Shown in pieces: positions 24,366 through 35,365 of a stretch of 64,000 nt of DNA; within the stretch, counting starts at the first letter, position 1; the number at the start of each line of letters is the position of its first letter. A program made the position numbers and the translations under genes. This stretch comes from Romanomermis culicivorax. Taxonomy: Eukaryota > Nematoda > Enoplea > Mermithida > Mermithidae. The notes below the pieces were generated by a model. The model ran no database searches, was not told where the DNA came from, and worked only from the letters and a program-made list of their open reading frames with translations. The DNA lies in NCBI GenBank assembly GCA_963922205.1, contig CAWUHX010000233.1:496001-560000 (forward strand), read 5' to 3'.

Positions 24366-25660
24366 ATTATAGAAAAATTCTTATAATCTGTAAAAGAGGA
24401 AAGAAATATCTCTGACTCATTGGAGAGGGTAATTGTCCATGCCTGATAGCTGGGTTTCAGAGCTGGTAAAGCTATAAATAGAATTTTTTGGCACCAAGTG
24501 TAAAAAATATGAAAAAGCGAGCAGACGTTCATTCGCCAGATCTTCGTCATTATCCACTGAATGAGCTTCCCTATCACGTAAAGTTAAGCGATATCTTATG
24601 GGCGGGTTATGATGATCAATTATAGGTATCATCATTTTCTGAAGTTGTCAGTAAATACTGGAACGATTTTTGTGTAACATCCTATTTCCATCTCTAATTC
24701 CTCTTGCATTTGCTAATCCAGTCGAAATCTGTTTGGAATTCGAGCCACAGATTCTCAAAAAGCACAAAGTGGAGCTATTCCCTTTTCAGAACATCACTTC
24801 CTTGTTTCTTGGCCCAATTTAAGCCCTTCGATTTCACATATTTGCTCTTGGGATTGCAGCCAGGCAAATGAACTATGGTTGGATCTGTCACAAATCTTTC
24901 ATTTTTAACCATAAGTCTGGCTCACCCCGCATTTCCAAGAGGCGCGCAAGTTTACAAACATAATAATTTGATAAAACATTATTGGACAAACTCTCTGAAG
25001 ATTTCTTTTGGAACAGGTTATATAATTGAGGATTTCACGATTGAACAATTGGCAATGTATTTTTCAATTCTTGACATAGAAACTATTCAATAGGACCAAA
25101 GTCAACCATTTTTGTGAACAAGAAAGGTAAATACTATTGAGGAGTTTGTTGTGTTCATGTACCATGCATCCATTTGCATAAAAATAAAACTATTTTATGC
25201 TCTTTGCATTTTGCAGAGGTACACCATACATGCGTATTAAAAAGTGCTCGACTTTCATTTCCTATGGCTAAAGACTGTGTCCGTCATCGAATTTTTTATG
25301 TGTAGGGCGCCTGTTGCAAGGCCAACACCAGGGAAGATGATATTGCCTACCTGAAGAAGCTGCACGCAGAACGCCTCTGGTTGTGCAAATGTGCATCGAA
25401 GGGAGCAAAGCCCATTAACCATCACAAGTCAATTGATCTGCAAAAAATGAAAAATGAAGATGGCATAACTAATTCACATGTTTCATGAATTTGGAGGCAC
25501 CCGCTTGGTTCACAAGGTTATATCTCATTATGTTATGCCAAATTTTTATCCAAGATTCCACTTTTAAAAAAAATGGTGGCAATGTTGGGATTACACCAAT
25601 CGAGCAAGCTCTCCTTCCAGTCACTTGTTATTTTGTTTTCTGTGTACGACTTCCCTTAAG
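24366..25660. other. No gene recognised
   Basis: Frames at 24,875-25,093 and 25,485-25,934 show no known domain. Scattered coding-looking words (for example around 25,300-25,450) may be further debris of the element that left the integrase fragment, but I cannot support this. Confidence 0.35.
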
Positions 25661-26107
25661 CCCATTTCACATGGCGACATTTCACTCGACATACATGTTG
25701 CAATATATATGCTTTTTCCAAAAATGTCGTGACATTAAGATGTTCACACGTGCGACATATATGTGTGACATAATGAGTGCGATATTTTCCACTTCAGTAT
25801 TATTTTTCAGTGTCAAAAAAAAGTCTGTTGCTATTCTTGGTCTTTTCCTACTTTTGAACGATGAGTTTTTTTTTGCGCCTGTCACGATTACTTGCACCAA
25901 GCACACAAATAAAACCAAATTTTATCCAAAATAGCCGGCTGAGCGAAAAAGCAAACTGTATGTCCGGTGTATGTTGCTTATATGTTGGGCTTATGTCGTG
26001 CCCATTCACACCTGACGATTTTACTCAACATATGTATGTCGCGTATATGTCGCGACATGTGTGTCGGGTATATGTTGGGCAAAATGTCGCCATGTGAACC
26101 GACCTTT
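25661..26107. mobile_element. Foldback DNA element with 17-bp perfect arms
   Basis: TTCACATGGCGACATTT at 25,666-25,682 is the exact reverse complement of 26,082-26,098. Further subterminal inverted words include acatatatgtcg and cgacatgtgtgtcg. Outer ends (aagccca...; ...cctttagggctt) continue as an imperfect inverted repeat. There is no coding capacity. It is a MITE-like non-autonomous DNA transposon. Superfamily not decided; a TTAA sits just outside the left arm (25,656-25,659) but has no right partner. Confidence 0.75.
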
Positions 26108-26243
26108 AGGGCTTCTGGCATTATAAATTTTTTAAACTGATGTCACATGCGAGGAATCGGCTCAGCACTTCATGTTTGACGATATAAACTTGCCTCGATG
26201 AGATTTGCATGCATTCCAAGCTAGTGCCTTGAATATAAAAGCA

Positions 26244-27268
26244 TAAAGGCGGATTCATACTTCATGAGGCATCGACCCGAAAAATTCTATTTTTAGATGC
26301 AAGTCGTCCCCCCCTCGCACTGGATGACGTCATTTTTCGGATTCCCACGCTGCCGTCTCATTTTCGTGGAATTTCGCCCGGAAGAGTAGAAACAGTTTGT
26401 GCTTTTCCGGATGCGGGAAAGCATATTTTGTAGAACCACTTGTTCAATTGGTTTTTATATACAATGTCATACTTGTAAGAGGTCCGACCAGTTGGGGGGA
26501 AGGTAAACTGAAAATTTTGCGGTGGAGATCCCGAAATTTCCAGAATTCTGGGGAAAGGGGTCGAAACGACCACAAAAAGACGGAAAGATTTCGAAAATTT
26601 TGCCAAAAAATCCAAAAAAACTACTTTTTTGGTAATTTTTTCCAATTTTTCCTAGTTTGTGGGGTTGGGTATAGGGTTGACCAAGTTGGGGGTAGGTGTC
26701 CCACCCAACCTCCCTCAATTACAGGTATGTACAATGTATGTGGGAGATATCGATTTTTTAGGTAAGGTGAAATTTTGTGTTCTTAATCATGATATTCGTT
26801 TAATTTTTATTATTGAATATTTTTAAATTTTTTTCACTTCTTGAAAGCATATGTTCCCGGTAGTCGTATAAAAACTTTTTTATTTAAACTTTTTACTTTT
26901 TTGAACTTATTAAAAATATATATGTATTTTTTAAAACTTCTTACTTTTTTAAACTCTTTAAAAATATACATATATTTTTAAAATGTTTTGTTTTTATGAA
27001 AACTTTTCAGTTTTTTATACAAAATATAGCACAGATTTCAAAGTATTTAAACATAGTAAAATCAAGAATAAATTGTCATACAGCCTTTCTGGTGTCGGAA
27101 GGAGTATGAATTGTCATCTGATCCGGCAACTTGCTAGACTGGCATCCTCGTCCAAATTTGTATGCCGCAAGCCAAACTGCGGGATGCTGGACACTGAATG
27201 CTGGAAGCTAAAAATAACTTGCCCGAAGCTGTATGCGGATTGCCCGGTGAAGTATGAATCCGCCTTTA
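26244..27268. mobile_element. DNA transposon remnant with 21-bp perfect TIRs
   Basis: TAAAGGCGGATTCATACTTCA at 26,244-26,264 is the exact reverse complement of 27,248-27,268. The 1.0-kb interior has no transposase I can read and contains the hAT-like MITE at 26,468-26,729. Its terminal word (ctaaaggcggattca) resembles the outer end of the neighbouring foldback element (ctaaaggtcggttca), so the two may share a transposase family. No target duplication could be fixed. It ends about 230 bp before the gene at 27,498. Confidence 0.75.
26468..26729. mobile_element. hAT-like MITE, copy 2, with perfect 8-bp target duplication
   Basis: The element runs from CATACTTGTAAGAGGTCCGA to CAATTACAGGTATG and is flanked by TACAATGT on both sides (26,460-26,467 and 26,730-26,737). 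An 8-bp duplication is the hallmark of the hAT superfamily. It shares ends and internal words with 10,030-10,324. It is nested in the 21-bp-TIR transposon and is therefore younger than it. Confidence 0.88.
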
Positions 27269-27497
27269 GCTAGTGATTAAAGAAGTAATAATAATTTTTT
27301 TCCAATCTGTTCGCATTTGTGAAACAGCTCATTTGTATGCATTGCTCCTAATTCATATTCCTCATTTGAATGAACATAGCTATCCGAGATTTTATGTAAA
27401 TGATGCATATACGTGTAGAAAATGCTTTTACCCTTTTCCGCGTTAATGTTGCAGAAATAAACCGCACGTTTTGGTTCTTCTATTTTATAGTAATAAA
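27269..27497 (+). promoter_or_regulatory. Upstream region of the 1,533-residue gene
   Basis: This short AT-rich interval separates the transposon end from the start codon. No clear TATA box is visible. The word ttaatgttgcag ending at 27,454 looks like a 3' splice site, so a 5'-untranslated exon further upstream is possible but unproven. Confidence 0.3.
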
Positions 27498-30400
27498 ATG
27501 GCCAGCAATATCGTTGACAGTTTTCTCGACCCAATCTTATCGCAGGATGTAGCATTCGAAAGCGTTTTCAATGAACACTTTGCCAACAATGCGTTGTTCC
27601 ACGGTTACAACCCCATGCGGCATTTCGACATGATCGGATTCCTGCTGGCTGTATTGAGCGCCGTGAAGAACAATCATGGTTCGGCGAATGGACGCGTAAG
27701 AGTAAAACATGTTTTTTATGGTGTTCTTGGCGGGAATCTGGGTTTGAAAAGCGTGACCCTGGTCGAAGATGCTGCGAATGGTAATCAAACTGCGATTATC
27801 CGAAACTTTTTTTTCCAATCAAATCCCACCAATATTAAGAGTAGAGGCCTATCGTATAGAGAAAGAATTTTAGTTGAAGAAAGTTTGAGCAAAGTTTTTG
27901 AGGAAAGATTGGCCGAATTCATAATTTATGACATCAATACTGCACATCCGGATTGTGAGGATGATGTTCTAAAAATTGTGCATCCGTATATGGAGAGGAT
28001 AGATAGCGTCGAGGTGAATAACTACAATAAACAGTATCGCGTGAATGATTTTCTAGCATTGGAAATATTCCCCGTGCAAGCAATATCATCAGATAGTTTG
28101 ACGCAGGAATCCTTGCGGCTTCTAGTCGAAAATATTCGTAGGGTGGCACCGAAAATCCGTGGGTTGCCCGATGATCTCCAGTTTGAATATCTAAAGAACG
28201 GGTTTGTTCACGGCACTCTATTTGCTCGTAGTGAATATGGCGATTTTGAACCCAGAGTGTACTATTCATACCCTGTTGAACAACTCCATGCTCACGTCCG
28301 CCTGACCGTAGAACCGAAAGTTTTCCTTAAAAATTTTCCCAAATTTCCGCAGCCCCATTCCTTGTCCCTGATCGGTAACGACTCGATAAAGAAACCAGAT
28401 GCTGATATCATTGATCAAATAGTTGACATTTTCAAAACTAATAGTCAAGAAACAGTAGAACAATCCATCACTGAATATTTAAATGAACAAATAAGGCTGC
28501 TGGTCACATTCGATTTGAAATCCCAGAACCCGACTTATATTAAAGCTTACCTGTTAGGATTAATCTTTTCATCCGAAATGTTACACGTCGATTGGCATGC
28601 TTACTACTCGCCTGACGAGAAATTTGCACAAATCATATTGAGGCATCCCAAAACGCTGCTGCTCGTTTTCAATTTCGATTCACAAGCAGAAATTAGTATC
28701 CAAGGTCTAAAACTGCAACAATTTCAGCATCGCACAAGGCAAACTCATGTTTTAATTATATCCGTATTGGACATTTTATCAGCCTGTAATTATCAACTTA
28801 ATCGACCAATTATGCAGAATGTCCGAGTTACCCAACTGAAATTAATGACAAAATATGGCGCGTCATCAAAAGAAATTTATATAAAAATTCCTGCTACCAA
28901 TATATTACCAATGCTGCTCGAAATGAACGATGTCCCAGAAAATGGAGTGTCACAAATATCTCAAGAATTTACACATCTATTTCTCAGTGTGCGAGAAATA
29001 TGTAAACACAATGCAGTTGCGTTTGGCGATTTTTTGCAAGGCATTCTACACAATATAGTCAAGTACGCCGAACAAATGCACAGCGGCTACGAGGTTCAAA
29101 TAGACAAGTTTCTCATTGATTCAGGTACTTTCTGCGTGCGAATTCGATCAAATGGCTGCACCGCTGAAATAAATTTCATGACTTTCGACCTAGAAAATTC
29201 GTACCAGAATGAACGAATGGTGTACTTTCAGGCTGCCAGGCAAAGCGAATATAGGTTTTTAAACTTGTTCTACAATTATGATATAGAAACTGGTAGTACA
29301 GCATTGCGATTGTACTACACGTCGAAAGCTTATCCGCAACAAATCTACGCAGCATGTCACGACGCCACCAAAAAGCTGATATCCTGCACACCCGTCTCAC
29401 TCAACGACAACACTTGGCTCGAAATCAACAAATCTTTGCCCTCGCTATTGCGAGAACATCTCAGATTGGTGACCAAACTATTGGGGTCCCACGCCCAAAG
29501 TACTTCCAGCCTCTTACCGAGAAACAAGCGAGGCGTCATGCCATCATTCGAAGCTAACCTGGCCGAAACTCTTTACAATGGCCATCATACTGATGATGAA
29601 GTTGAATATCATGCTTATAATTATTTGAGGGAATCTATGCACCAGAGACTCAGCATAAACAGCGACTCTTTTGTAGCGGATCTTCTGGTGTGGTTTGCAA
29701 GACTACAGGCATGGCGAATGAGCAAATTGTTTGGTGACCAAGATTTAGCATTTGATCAATTAACCTATAAGCATGAAGTTGGTAGAGTGGATAATATAAT
29801 GAAAATTGGCTTTTTCGACAAATTAAGACTGGGGGTTAACAAATTTTTCGCATTTAACAGACCGGTGGAAATCCTGACGGACTTGGATTCTAAACTATGG
29901 AACACCGAGACTATGAACAATATTATAGATTTTTTGGAGAATGAACCGGATGTAGAAAGCGTATTCACTTCTGTCGGATGTTTCGATAGGGGCTTCAATG
30001 TGCCCTGCCAAAAAATCGTCATAGATTTTAGGAGGCTATTACTCGAACATGAATATAGCATTTCGAGAATCAATCCAGACATACCTGAAAACTACGTACA
30101 CACTTGTAAAGCTACCGATGAAAACTCAGGATCATGGCAGGAAGGTGACCTGGAAGATAGAAGAATATTCAAAACTATAAAACTGCCCAATTATATTCAG
30201 AACGCATGGCCATCTATAATTAGGCCTCCGCAACGTTCCAGCCCATTAGTTCGGGCGTGTGGAAATGCTTTTGGTATCACGAGAAAATCAGCAACAGGAA
30301 ATACAATTGTATACAAGCTGCATGGTAACTTACTGGTGTACGCCCCTCTAAATGCATCCAACTTTTTCATATTATCTGGCGGCGACTATTTTACAATCAT

Positions 30401-32099
30401 AGGTGGCGGAAAACAAAACGTTGTAAAATTTAAATCATTCTTTACAGAAGGCTTTATTGACTTTAGTGATGGTATTGCGAACATTGCCGATTTTTCCTCC
30501 GTTGTCGATTCCATGAATTACACTATAATTTTTAATGCTTCTTCTGTTGAAATTGAACAGGCGAATGGTTTCATGTTTAGCCATATGTACCTGATCAACA
30601 TGAATAAGCTCGTCGTTGGTAGGGAAGAAGTCGCTGAAAACATAATTATAGATTGTAGCACTGCTTTTGATACCATAGAAGTAAAAAACACACCGAGATG
30701 TGAAGAACAATCTTTACACAGGGTGACTATCATGAAATGTGCTGGCGGAAATTTGGATATTCTTTTGAATGGTTGCATTAAGCTGCGAAATGAGAATCAG
30801 GAGCGTAACTTCACCTATAAAATAGACAGTCTGACGAACGATGTTAGAATCAGATTGATCGCTTCGAAGCATGTAAAACACACTATTGATATGACATTGA
30901 TCAACATCACCAATTTGGATAAGATAAAATTGACGCGTCATTCCGAGACACAATACGATCTACAGTTTGATCACGAAAATGGCACTCTTTTGGTGCAAAT
31001 ACAAGATAACTTGAGCACAAGGGAATCCATATGCCAACCATTATTCATACTGTTTCAAGGCGGCATGACCATGAGCTTTTGGAATGGAACTTTACAAACT
31101 AGCATCTACTTCCCAAAATCCAAAGGTCAATTTTGGCTAGAATACGACAACATGTTGCAATTATTCTACAAAGCCGGGGTTTTGATGCACGGACTTTCAG
31201 AACGGGATCGAGATTATTTCACATTGTTGAATGGAACAATTAAGAGGGATGGTCGCCGAATGTTGTTTTCAGTTTCAACTAACGACATGACTTACAATTT
31301 TGAATGCAATGCAGGCTACAACATACTCTTGGTCAACCTGCCATCCTGCGAGATGGAAATGCCTACTAGATTAGAGAGGGGAATTGAAACGTTAGTCATC
31401 CATGGAAGCCCCTTTGTGGATTATCTAGATATAGACCTGACACCCATCACTGATTATCTAAGTGAAATTAGCCTAAACTACAGCTCTATTAAAATAACAC
31501 CATCTATGAACAAAGGTGTACTGAATTTAAGTGTTACGACATCCAATCTGCCGTGGAAACAATACCATTTGGGAAATATAATTCTGCTTGATATCCTGTC
31601 TGATGACTGGTACAAAAAAGTCACTATCAAAGAGAAAATTGACTTCACTCTTCATCCAGACAAGTCCGGTAATATCAGATTGATACCGCAAATCAAAATA
31701 TCTCCTCTCCACTCCATAGTCATTTTCGACGAAAACTCAGTGGAAGAGTATGAAGATTTACTGTTCGTAGATCGGCCCCTCATAAACTACAACTTGATCA
31801 TGATCGACAATAGCACGTTAGTCATAACTAATGCAGCTGTTGATGCAATGAAAACCTTTGTGCTTTCATCTTATGGCCAACCGCTGCACACTATAATTGT
31901 AAAGGATTTGGACAAAAGTAAAATGCGCACCTTGAAACTAAAATTCGATTATAACATCATAATCGATTTGAGCAATTTGGACGAGAGTAAAATATTTAAT
32001 TTGAATGGTTTCAGGCGTAAAATTGAAAAAATAGCCGCTCATTTGTCTCGAACAACATTCCTTCTGAGAAAAGATACTCGATTTGGGCGAGCAAAATGA
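27498..32099 (+). CDS. Giant single-exon protein of unknown function (1,533 aa)
   Basis: An uninterrupted 4.6-kb frame in an AT-rich region where other long frames are retroelements. The start is the ATG at 27,498, with A at -3 and G at +4; the frame extends 9 codons upstream only through a TTG. I recognise no domain. There is no signal peptide or clear membrane segment at the N-terminus. A basic RNKR-G site at residues 675-678 fits furin-type cleavage and would split the protein into halves of about 680 and 855 residues. The first half looks mixed alpha/beta. The second half, from about residue 950, looks beta-rich, with a Gly-rich turn block (SGGDYFTIIGGG), several N-x-S/T sites and alternating hydrophobic strands. 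No element landmarks flank it, which argues against a retroelement gene. The intact single exon suggests constraint, and it could be a horizontally acquired or retroposed gene. An AATAAA follows at 32,223. Confidence 0.85.
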   Translation: MASNIVDSFLDPILSQDVAFESVFNEHFANNALFHGYNPMRHFDMIGFLLAVLSAVKNNHGSANGRVRVKHVFYGVLGGNLGLKSVTLVEDAANGNQTAIIRNFFFQSNPTNIKSRGLSYRERILVEESLSKVFEERLAEFIIYDINTAHPDCEDDVLKIVHPYMERIDSVEVNNYNKQYRVNDFLALEIFPVQAISSDSLTQESLRLLVENIRRVAPKIRGLPDDLQFEYLKNGFVHGTLFARSEYGDFEPRVYYSYPVEQLHAHVRLTVEPKVFLKNFPKFPQPHSLSLIGNDSIKKPDADIIDQIVDIFKTNSQETVEQSITEYLNEQIRLLVTFDLKSQNPTYIKAYLLGLIFSSEMLHVDWHAYYSPDEKFAQIILRHPKTLLLVFNFDSQAEISIQGLKLQQFQHRTRQTHVLIISVLDILSACNYQLNRPIMQNVRVTQLKLMTKYGASSKEIYIKIPATNILPMLLEMNDVPENGVSQISQEFTHLFLSVREICKHNAVAFGDFLQGILHNIVKYAEQMHSGYEVQIDKFLIDSGTFCVRIRSNGCTAEINFMTFDLENSYQNERMVYFQAARQSEYRFLNLFYNYDIETGSTALRLYYTSKAYPQQIYAACHDATKKLISCTPVSLNDNTWLEINKSLPSLLREHLRLVTKLLGSHAQSTSSLLPRNKRGVMPSFEANLAETLYNGHHTDDEVEYHAYNYLRESMHQRLSINSDSFVADLLVWFARLQAWRMSKLFGDQDLAFDQLTYKHEVGRVDNIMKIGFFDKLRLGVNKFFAFNRPVEILTDLDSKLWNTETMNNIIDFLENEPDVESVFTSVGCFDRGFNVPCQKIVIDFRRLLLEHEYSISRINPDIPENYVHTCKATDENSGSWQEGDLEDRRIFKTIKLPNYIQNAWPSIIRPPQRSSPLVRACGNAFGITRKSATGNTIVYKLHGNLLVYAPLNASNFFILSGGDYFTIIGGGKQNVVKFKSFFTEGFIDFSDGIANIADFSSVVDSMNYTIIFNASSVEIEQANGFMFSHMYLINMNKLVVGREEVAENIIIDCSTAFDTIEVKNTPRCEEQSLHRVTIMKCAGGNLDILLNGCIKLRNENQERNFTYKIDSLTNDVRIRLIASKHVKHTIDMTLINITNLDKIKLTRHSETQYDLQFDHENGTLLVQIQDNLSTRESICQPLFILFQGGMTMSFWNGTLQTSIYFPKSKGQFWLEYDNMLQLFYKAGVLMHGLSERDRDYFTLLNGTIKRDGRRMLFSVSTNDMTYNFECNAGYNILLVNLPSCEMEMPTRLERGIETLVIHGSPFVDYLDIDLTPITDYLSEISLNYSSIKITPSMNKGVLNLSVTTSNLPWKQYHLGNIILLDILSDDWYKKVTIKEKIDFTLHPDKSGNIRLIPQIKISPLHSIVIFDENSVEEYEDLLFVDRPLINYNLIMIDNSTLVITNAAVDAMKTFVLSSYGQPLHTIIVKDLDKSKMRTLKLKFDYNIIIDLSNLDESKIFNLNGFRRKIEKIAAHLSRTTFLLRKDTRFGRAK

Positions 32100-32222
32100 A
32101 GATAGTTCTACCAATATCATTGTAGCATTTTATTATTAGTCATTCTGTCTAGATTTTTCCAATGCAAATGATTCTTGTGACCATTTTGTCATCTATTTCT
32201 GTATAGTGTAATGCTCTATTCC

Positions 32223-32228
32223 AATAAA
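32223..32228 (+). terminator. Poly(A) signal AATAAA
   Basis: AATAAA lies 124 bp after the stop codon of the 1,533-residue gene, followed by a T-rich stretch (ttttatttgtc). The position suits the 3' end of that transcript. Confidence 0.6.
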
Positions 32229-33287
32229 ATTTTATTTGTCATAGTGCCATGTGTGCTATTAGAGCTAGGGTATTAGTTATACATACCCATACAGAGGTTA
32301 CACAAAGATACCACATAGGCGTCAATGTTTATCACCTTAACTGTGCATGATGATACAGGGGGTGTAGAAAGTGTAGTCAACAGTGTGATATGATCCCAAT
32401 TCATATAATGTGGGGGATCTGATAAAGGGGACGTCCAAACCACCAAGGTGTACAATCCCACATGTTGTAACCAAGATGGCACGTATACCCTGGCTACCTA
32501 GCTTTGGTTCTCGATGATCCCTGACTTCGCCCTAACCCTGACGCTAACTAGGCAAGAAAGAGATAAGAGGCAGTGGAACAGGGTGATCATTATTAAACAG
32601 AACAGAAGGCAGATTAGCAAAACAAAATGCCACAATGGAACAAAACACCAAGGTCAGCATCACAGAGCAACAGACTCCCGCAGAAAAAGGCCAATGCGCC
32701 TCCTACACCTTCTACCTAGAAACAGTAGTAAGAATCTGCTCAGAAGAGAGTACACACTTATGGACAACAGAGAATGTTCAAGCAGAAACACACTTCTACC
32801 AATAAAATGAACGTTGAGAATAGTAAACGTAGTTGGCATAGTGCGCCAAAAATAACACACAAAAAATGACAGCTCCTCACTGATGTCAAACCAAAATTAT
32901 GCACCATGTTTTGCAAAACATCTTTGTCCGTTTATTATTTTTCGATGCCAAAAATAGTGTAGCACAAACCGTCTTGAAAAATTTGTTTACCTAATGAGAA
33001 GTTAATCTACTTTAGCAATAATGAACTTTAGAAATAAAATGAATTATAATTAGAGGACCATATGTCAGAGGAATTGACCTTCTGACACGCATGGATGTAG
33101 AAAGTAGCTTTCCAACTTTGTCGTAGAAAGTAGGGCCAAATCATCAACCTGTAGAAATTCCATCTCGATGTAGAAGACACGCCTTGGCCCCACTCGAATG
33201 TTATAATTGATGAGGGAATGACTATGTAAACGACATGTTCCAAACGACATTGTTGCAGAAATCATGTAAAAAACGAGTAAACTTATA
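32229..33287. other. No gene seen
   Basis: AT-rich with short frames only. A word cccatacagaggttacacaaa at 32,284 resembles cccgtacagaggatacacaaaa at 34,192, next to an LTR fragment, and may be a remnant of the same repeat. Confidence 0.45.
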
Positions 33288-34108
33288 CAGGGTGAGCCAA
33301 AACAAAAGGCGACCAGGGCTGACCATCATAACTTTTGAACGGATAAAGCTTTCTAAATGCGGATTGCTGCATCAGAATTCTCTGCTCATCTTTGCTGCAA
33401 AGGCCGAACTTTTTGCTCCTAGCATTCATGGTTGATGTACAAACAGAAATTTAGTAAAAGTATTCATTTTTCAAAAAGTAAAAATTGTGAAATCAAAGTA
33501 AAAGTTCTCCCATTGTGAGGAAAGTTGTGTACAATAATACTTTAAGTGACCCAGATTTGTAAATTACACGTAATTTAAACTCATTAACTTCTTGTTTCGA
33601 TATGGGGCGAAATTTCACTACAATCAAAAGCTTTTGTTTTGGAATTGAAACAAAATCAAAATCGAAACAAAGTCAATTCTGTCATCGACCAGATCGAAAT
33701 AAGATTAAGACTATTGTTGAAACAGAAAGTAGGACAGACTAAAACGGCTCTCTTGTATTTTCCAAATGTTATATGGTTTATTTGATTGGATCTAATGCAC
33801 TTTTCTGCTGTAAAACATGTTGATTTTGTCAATTTTGTCAATTTTTCATAATTTATTTTCAAAAAACTGATATTAAGTATTTTTAATTCTAGCCTGTCAA
33901 TATTTGAGTAATCTGGCTGAAACCTTGCAGTTTTCATGCCAGATGTTTTGTCTATCGACGGCAGGAAACCATATTTAAAAAGCTCTATTGGAAATTTGGA
34001 AAGTTATGAAAGTTATCTATTGGAAAAGTTTATTATGAAAGTTATGAAAGTTATCTATTGGAAAGTTATGAAAGTCAGTACTGGTCGCCTTTTTTTTGGC
34101 TCACCCTG
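33288..34108. mobile_element. DNA element with ~28-bp TIRs, probably Tc1/mariner-type, non-autonomous
   Basis: CAGGGTGAGCCAAAACAAAA at 33,288 continues as ggcgaccag and is matched in reverse complement at 34,081-34,108 with one length difference in the A run. TA precedes the left end (33,286-33,287); the right flank is CA, so the TA duplication is not confirmed. The 820-bp interior shows no transposase. Near the right end a gttatgaaagttatctattggaaa word is repeated in tandem (33,990-34,075). Confidence 0.75.
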
Positions 34109-34221
34109 CAGAACCCCAATTTATGCATGCTAAACAGTAAGACTCTATATACCTTTGGTTTTATGGGTTTACTCATTCAGTAGTTGTACCAGCCCGTACA
34201 GAGGATACACAAAACATAATC

Positions 34222-34450
34222 GTTGTGTAAGTCTTTCCTTAGGATCAAGAGAAGATAGATTCTGGTCTGAACTGAACCTGTTAGAGCTAATTCCTTGGCT
34301 AAGCCTCAGAGATCGTGCAACAGTTCTGTCCCCCTGACCTGGCAACAACAATAAATAACTTACCTTCAGTTGAGGGGCCTCACAACGCACCCTCACAATC
34401 TCAAAGGAGAGAAAGTTTCCTCCTCAGGAATAAACTTACCTGCAGGATCT
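34222..34450 (-). repeat. LTR fragment of the element C/D family
   Basis: The reverse complement matches the 3' half of the LTR at 34,662-35,269. Shared parts are gtaagtttattcctgagg, a ttgttgttg-cag segment, gatctctgaggctta-ccaagg, gctctaacaggt-cagttcagacc and the end word cacaac. The U3 part is absent or too diverged. It lies inverted relative to the neighbouring LTR of element D. Confidence 0.7.
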
Positions 34451-34544
34451 CTATAATGGTCTTCCTGTGCTTGGCATCAGCAAGTGGGGCGCCTGTAGAG
34501 ATGCATTCGGTACCTATACCAGAAAAAGCACACAAAATTGACTA

Positions 34545-34640
34545 TTTTGCTGGACCCAGACCAGATATTCTCAAAATTTTGGACCCAGACCCGCGACTTG
34601 ATATTTCCAAAATATTGAACCCAGACCCGGACCCAAAAAA
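34545..34640. repeat. Degenerate gacccagacccg tract
   Basis: Short tandem-like repetition of ggacccagacc(cg) with an ttttggaccc/atattgaaccc spacer. It is the complement-sense counterpart of the gggttcggg tract at 15,540. Confidence 0.5.
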
Positions 34641-34661
34641 ATTATCACAGTTTTGAATTGG

Positions 34662-35269
34662 TGTTGGGCACCCTGTTGATGGCAAGTCACGTCAGGAAAT
34701 CACCATGCAAATCGAGCAAAATGGATGGCCAGCGGCGCAGACATTTGCATAGAAGTCGAGCGCCAGAGAAAAGACCAAAAGTGATAGTGAAATCATTCTT
34801 TCACTGATATACGTTTTTATTATATTTTTGGGAATTATATTGCTGGCGTCCATTAAAATATTTCCAGCAAACTCGTCCTATATTTGCATAATAATAATAA
34901 TGGTCATCCCACATCTGTTTTGTTATTCATCCGACCTATTGCTATACATATTTGTTTATTATTTAGATACAACCAATGGACAAGAAGGAAGGGCTAAGGG
35001 CCCAGGTGCCAGCTTGCGGACTGGGAGCTCTGGAAGACCCATTAGGGCATCCAGACAAGTAAATTTATCCCTGAGGGGATTCCTTGTCTCATCTAGGAGA
35101 CTATGTGGGTCAGTATGAGGCCCCGTTATTTATCTTTGTTGTTGTAGGTCTGGGGAACTGGACTGTTGTTTGATCTCTGAGGCATTGCCAAGGAATTAGC
35201 TCTAACAGGTCAGTTCAGACCACGAGCCTCTATCTTTTCTTAAATCCTTAAGGAAAGACCTGCACAACA
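34662..35269 (+). repeat. 5' LTR of element D
   Basis: It begins TGTTGGGCACC and ends GACCTGCACAACA, 608 bp. The body contains gtaaatttatccctgagg, then ctttgttgttgtag; this intron-like pair is also seen in the other LTRs of the family at 38,487-38,990 and 34,222-34,450. The first ~30 bases have no clear counterpart in the C copy, so the 5' edge is less certain than the 3' edge. Confidence 0.75.
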
Positions 35270-35365
35270 AGTGGTGGCTTTTAACTCCTCACCAGGGAAC
35301 TTCGTAGTTAGACTAGGAGAAAGGAAAATCCTTCAGGTTTCTACAGAAAGTTAGCAGGATTTAAA

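Noticed and set aside
27471-27497. An earlier start for the 1,533-residue gene
   Set aside because: The frame opens with TTG at 27,471. The first ATG is at 27,498 and has a good context.
27498-32099. The large gene as part of a retroelement or as a known toxin
   Set aside because: No gag, pol, LTR or TIR features belong to it, and I recognise no toxin domain. The cleavage motif and beta-rich half alone do not justify a functional name.
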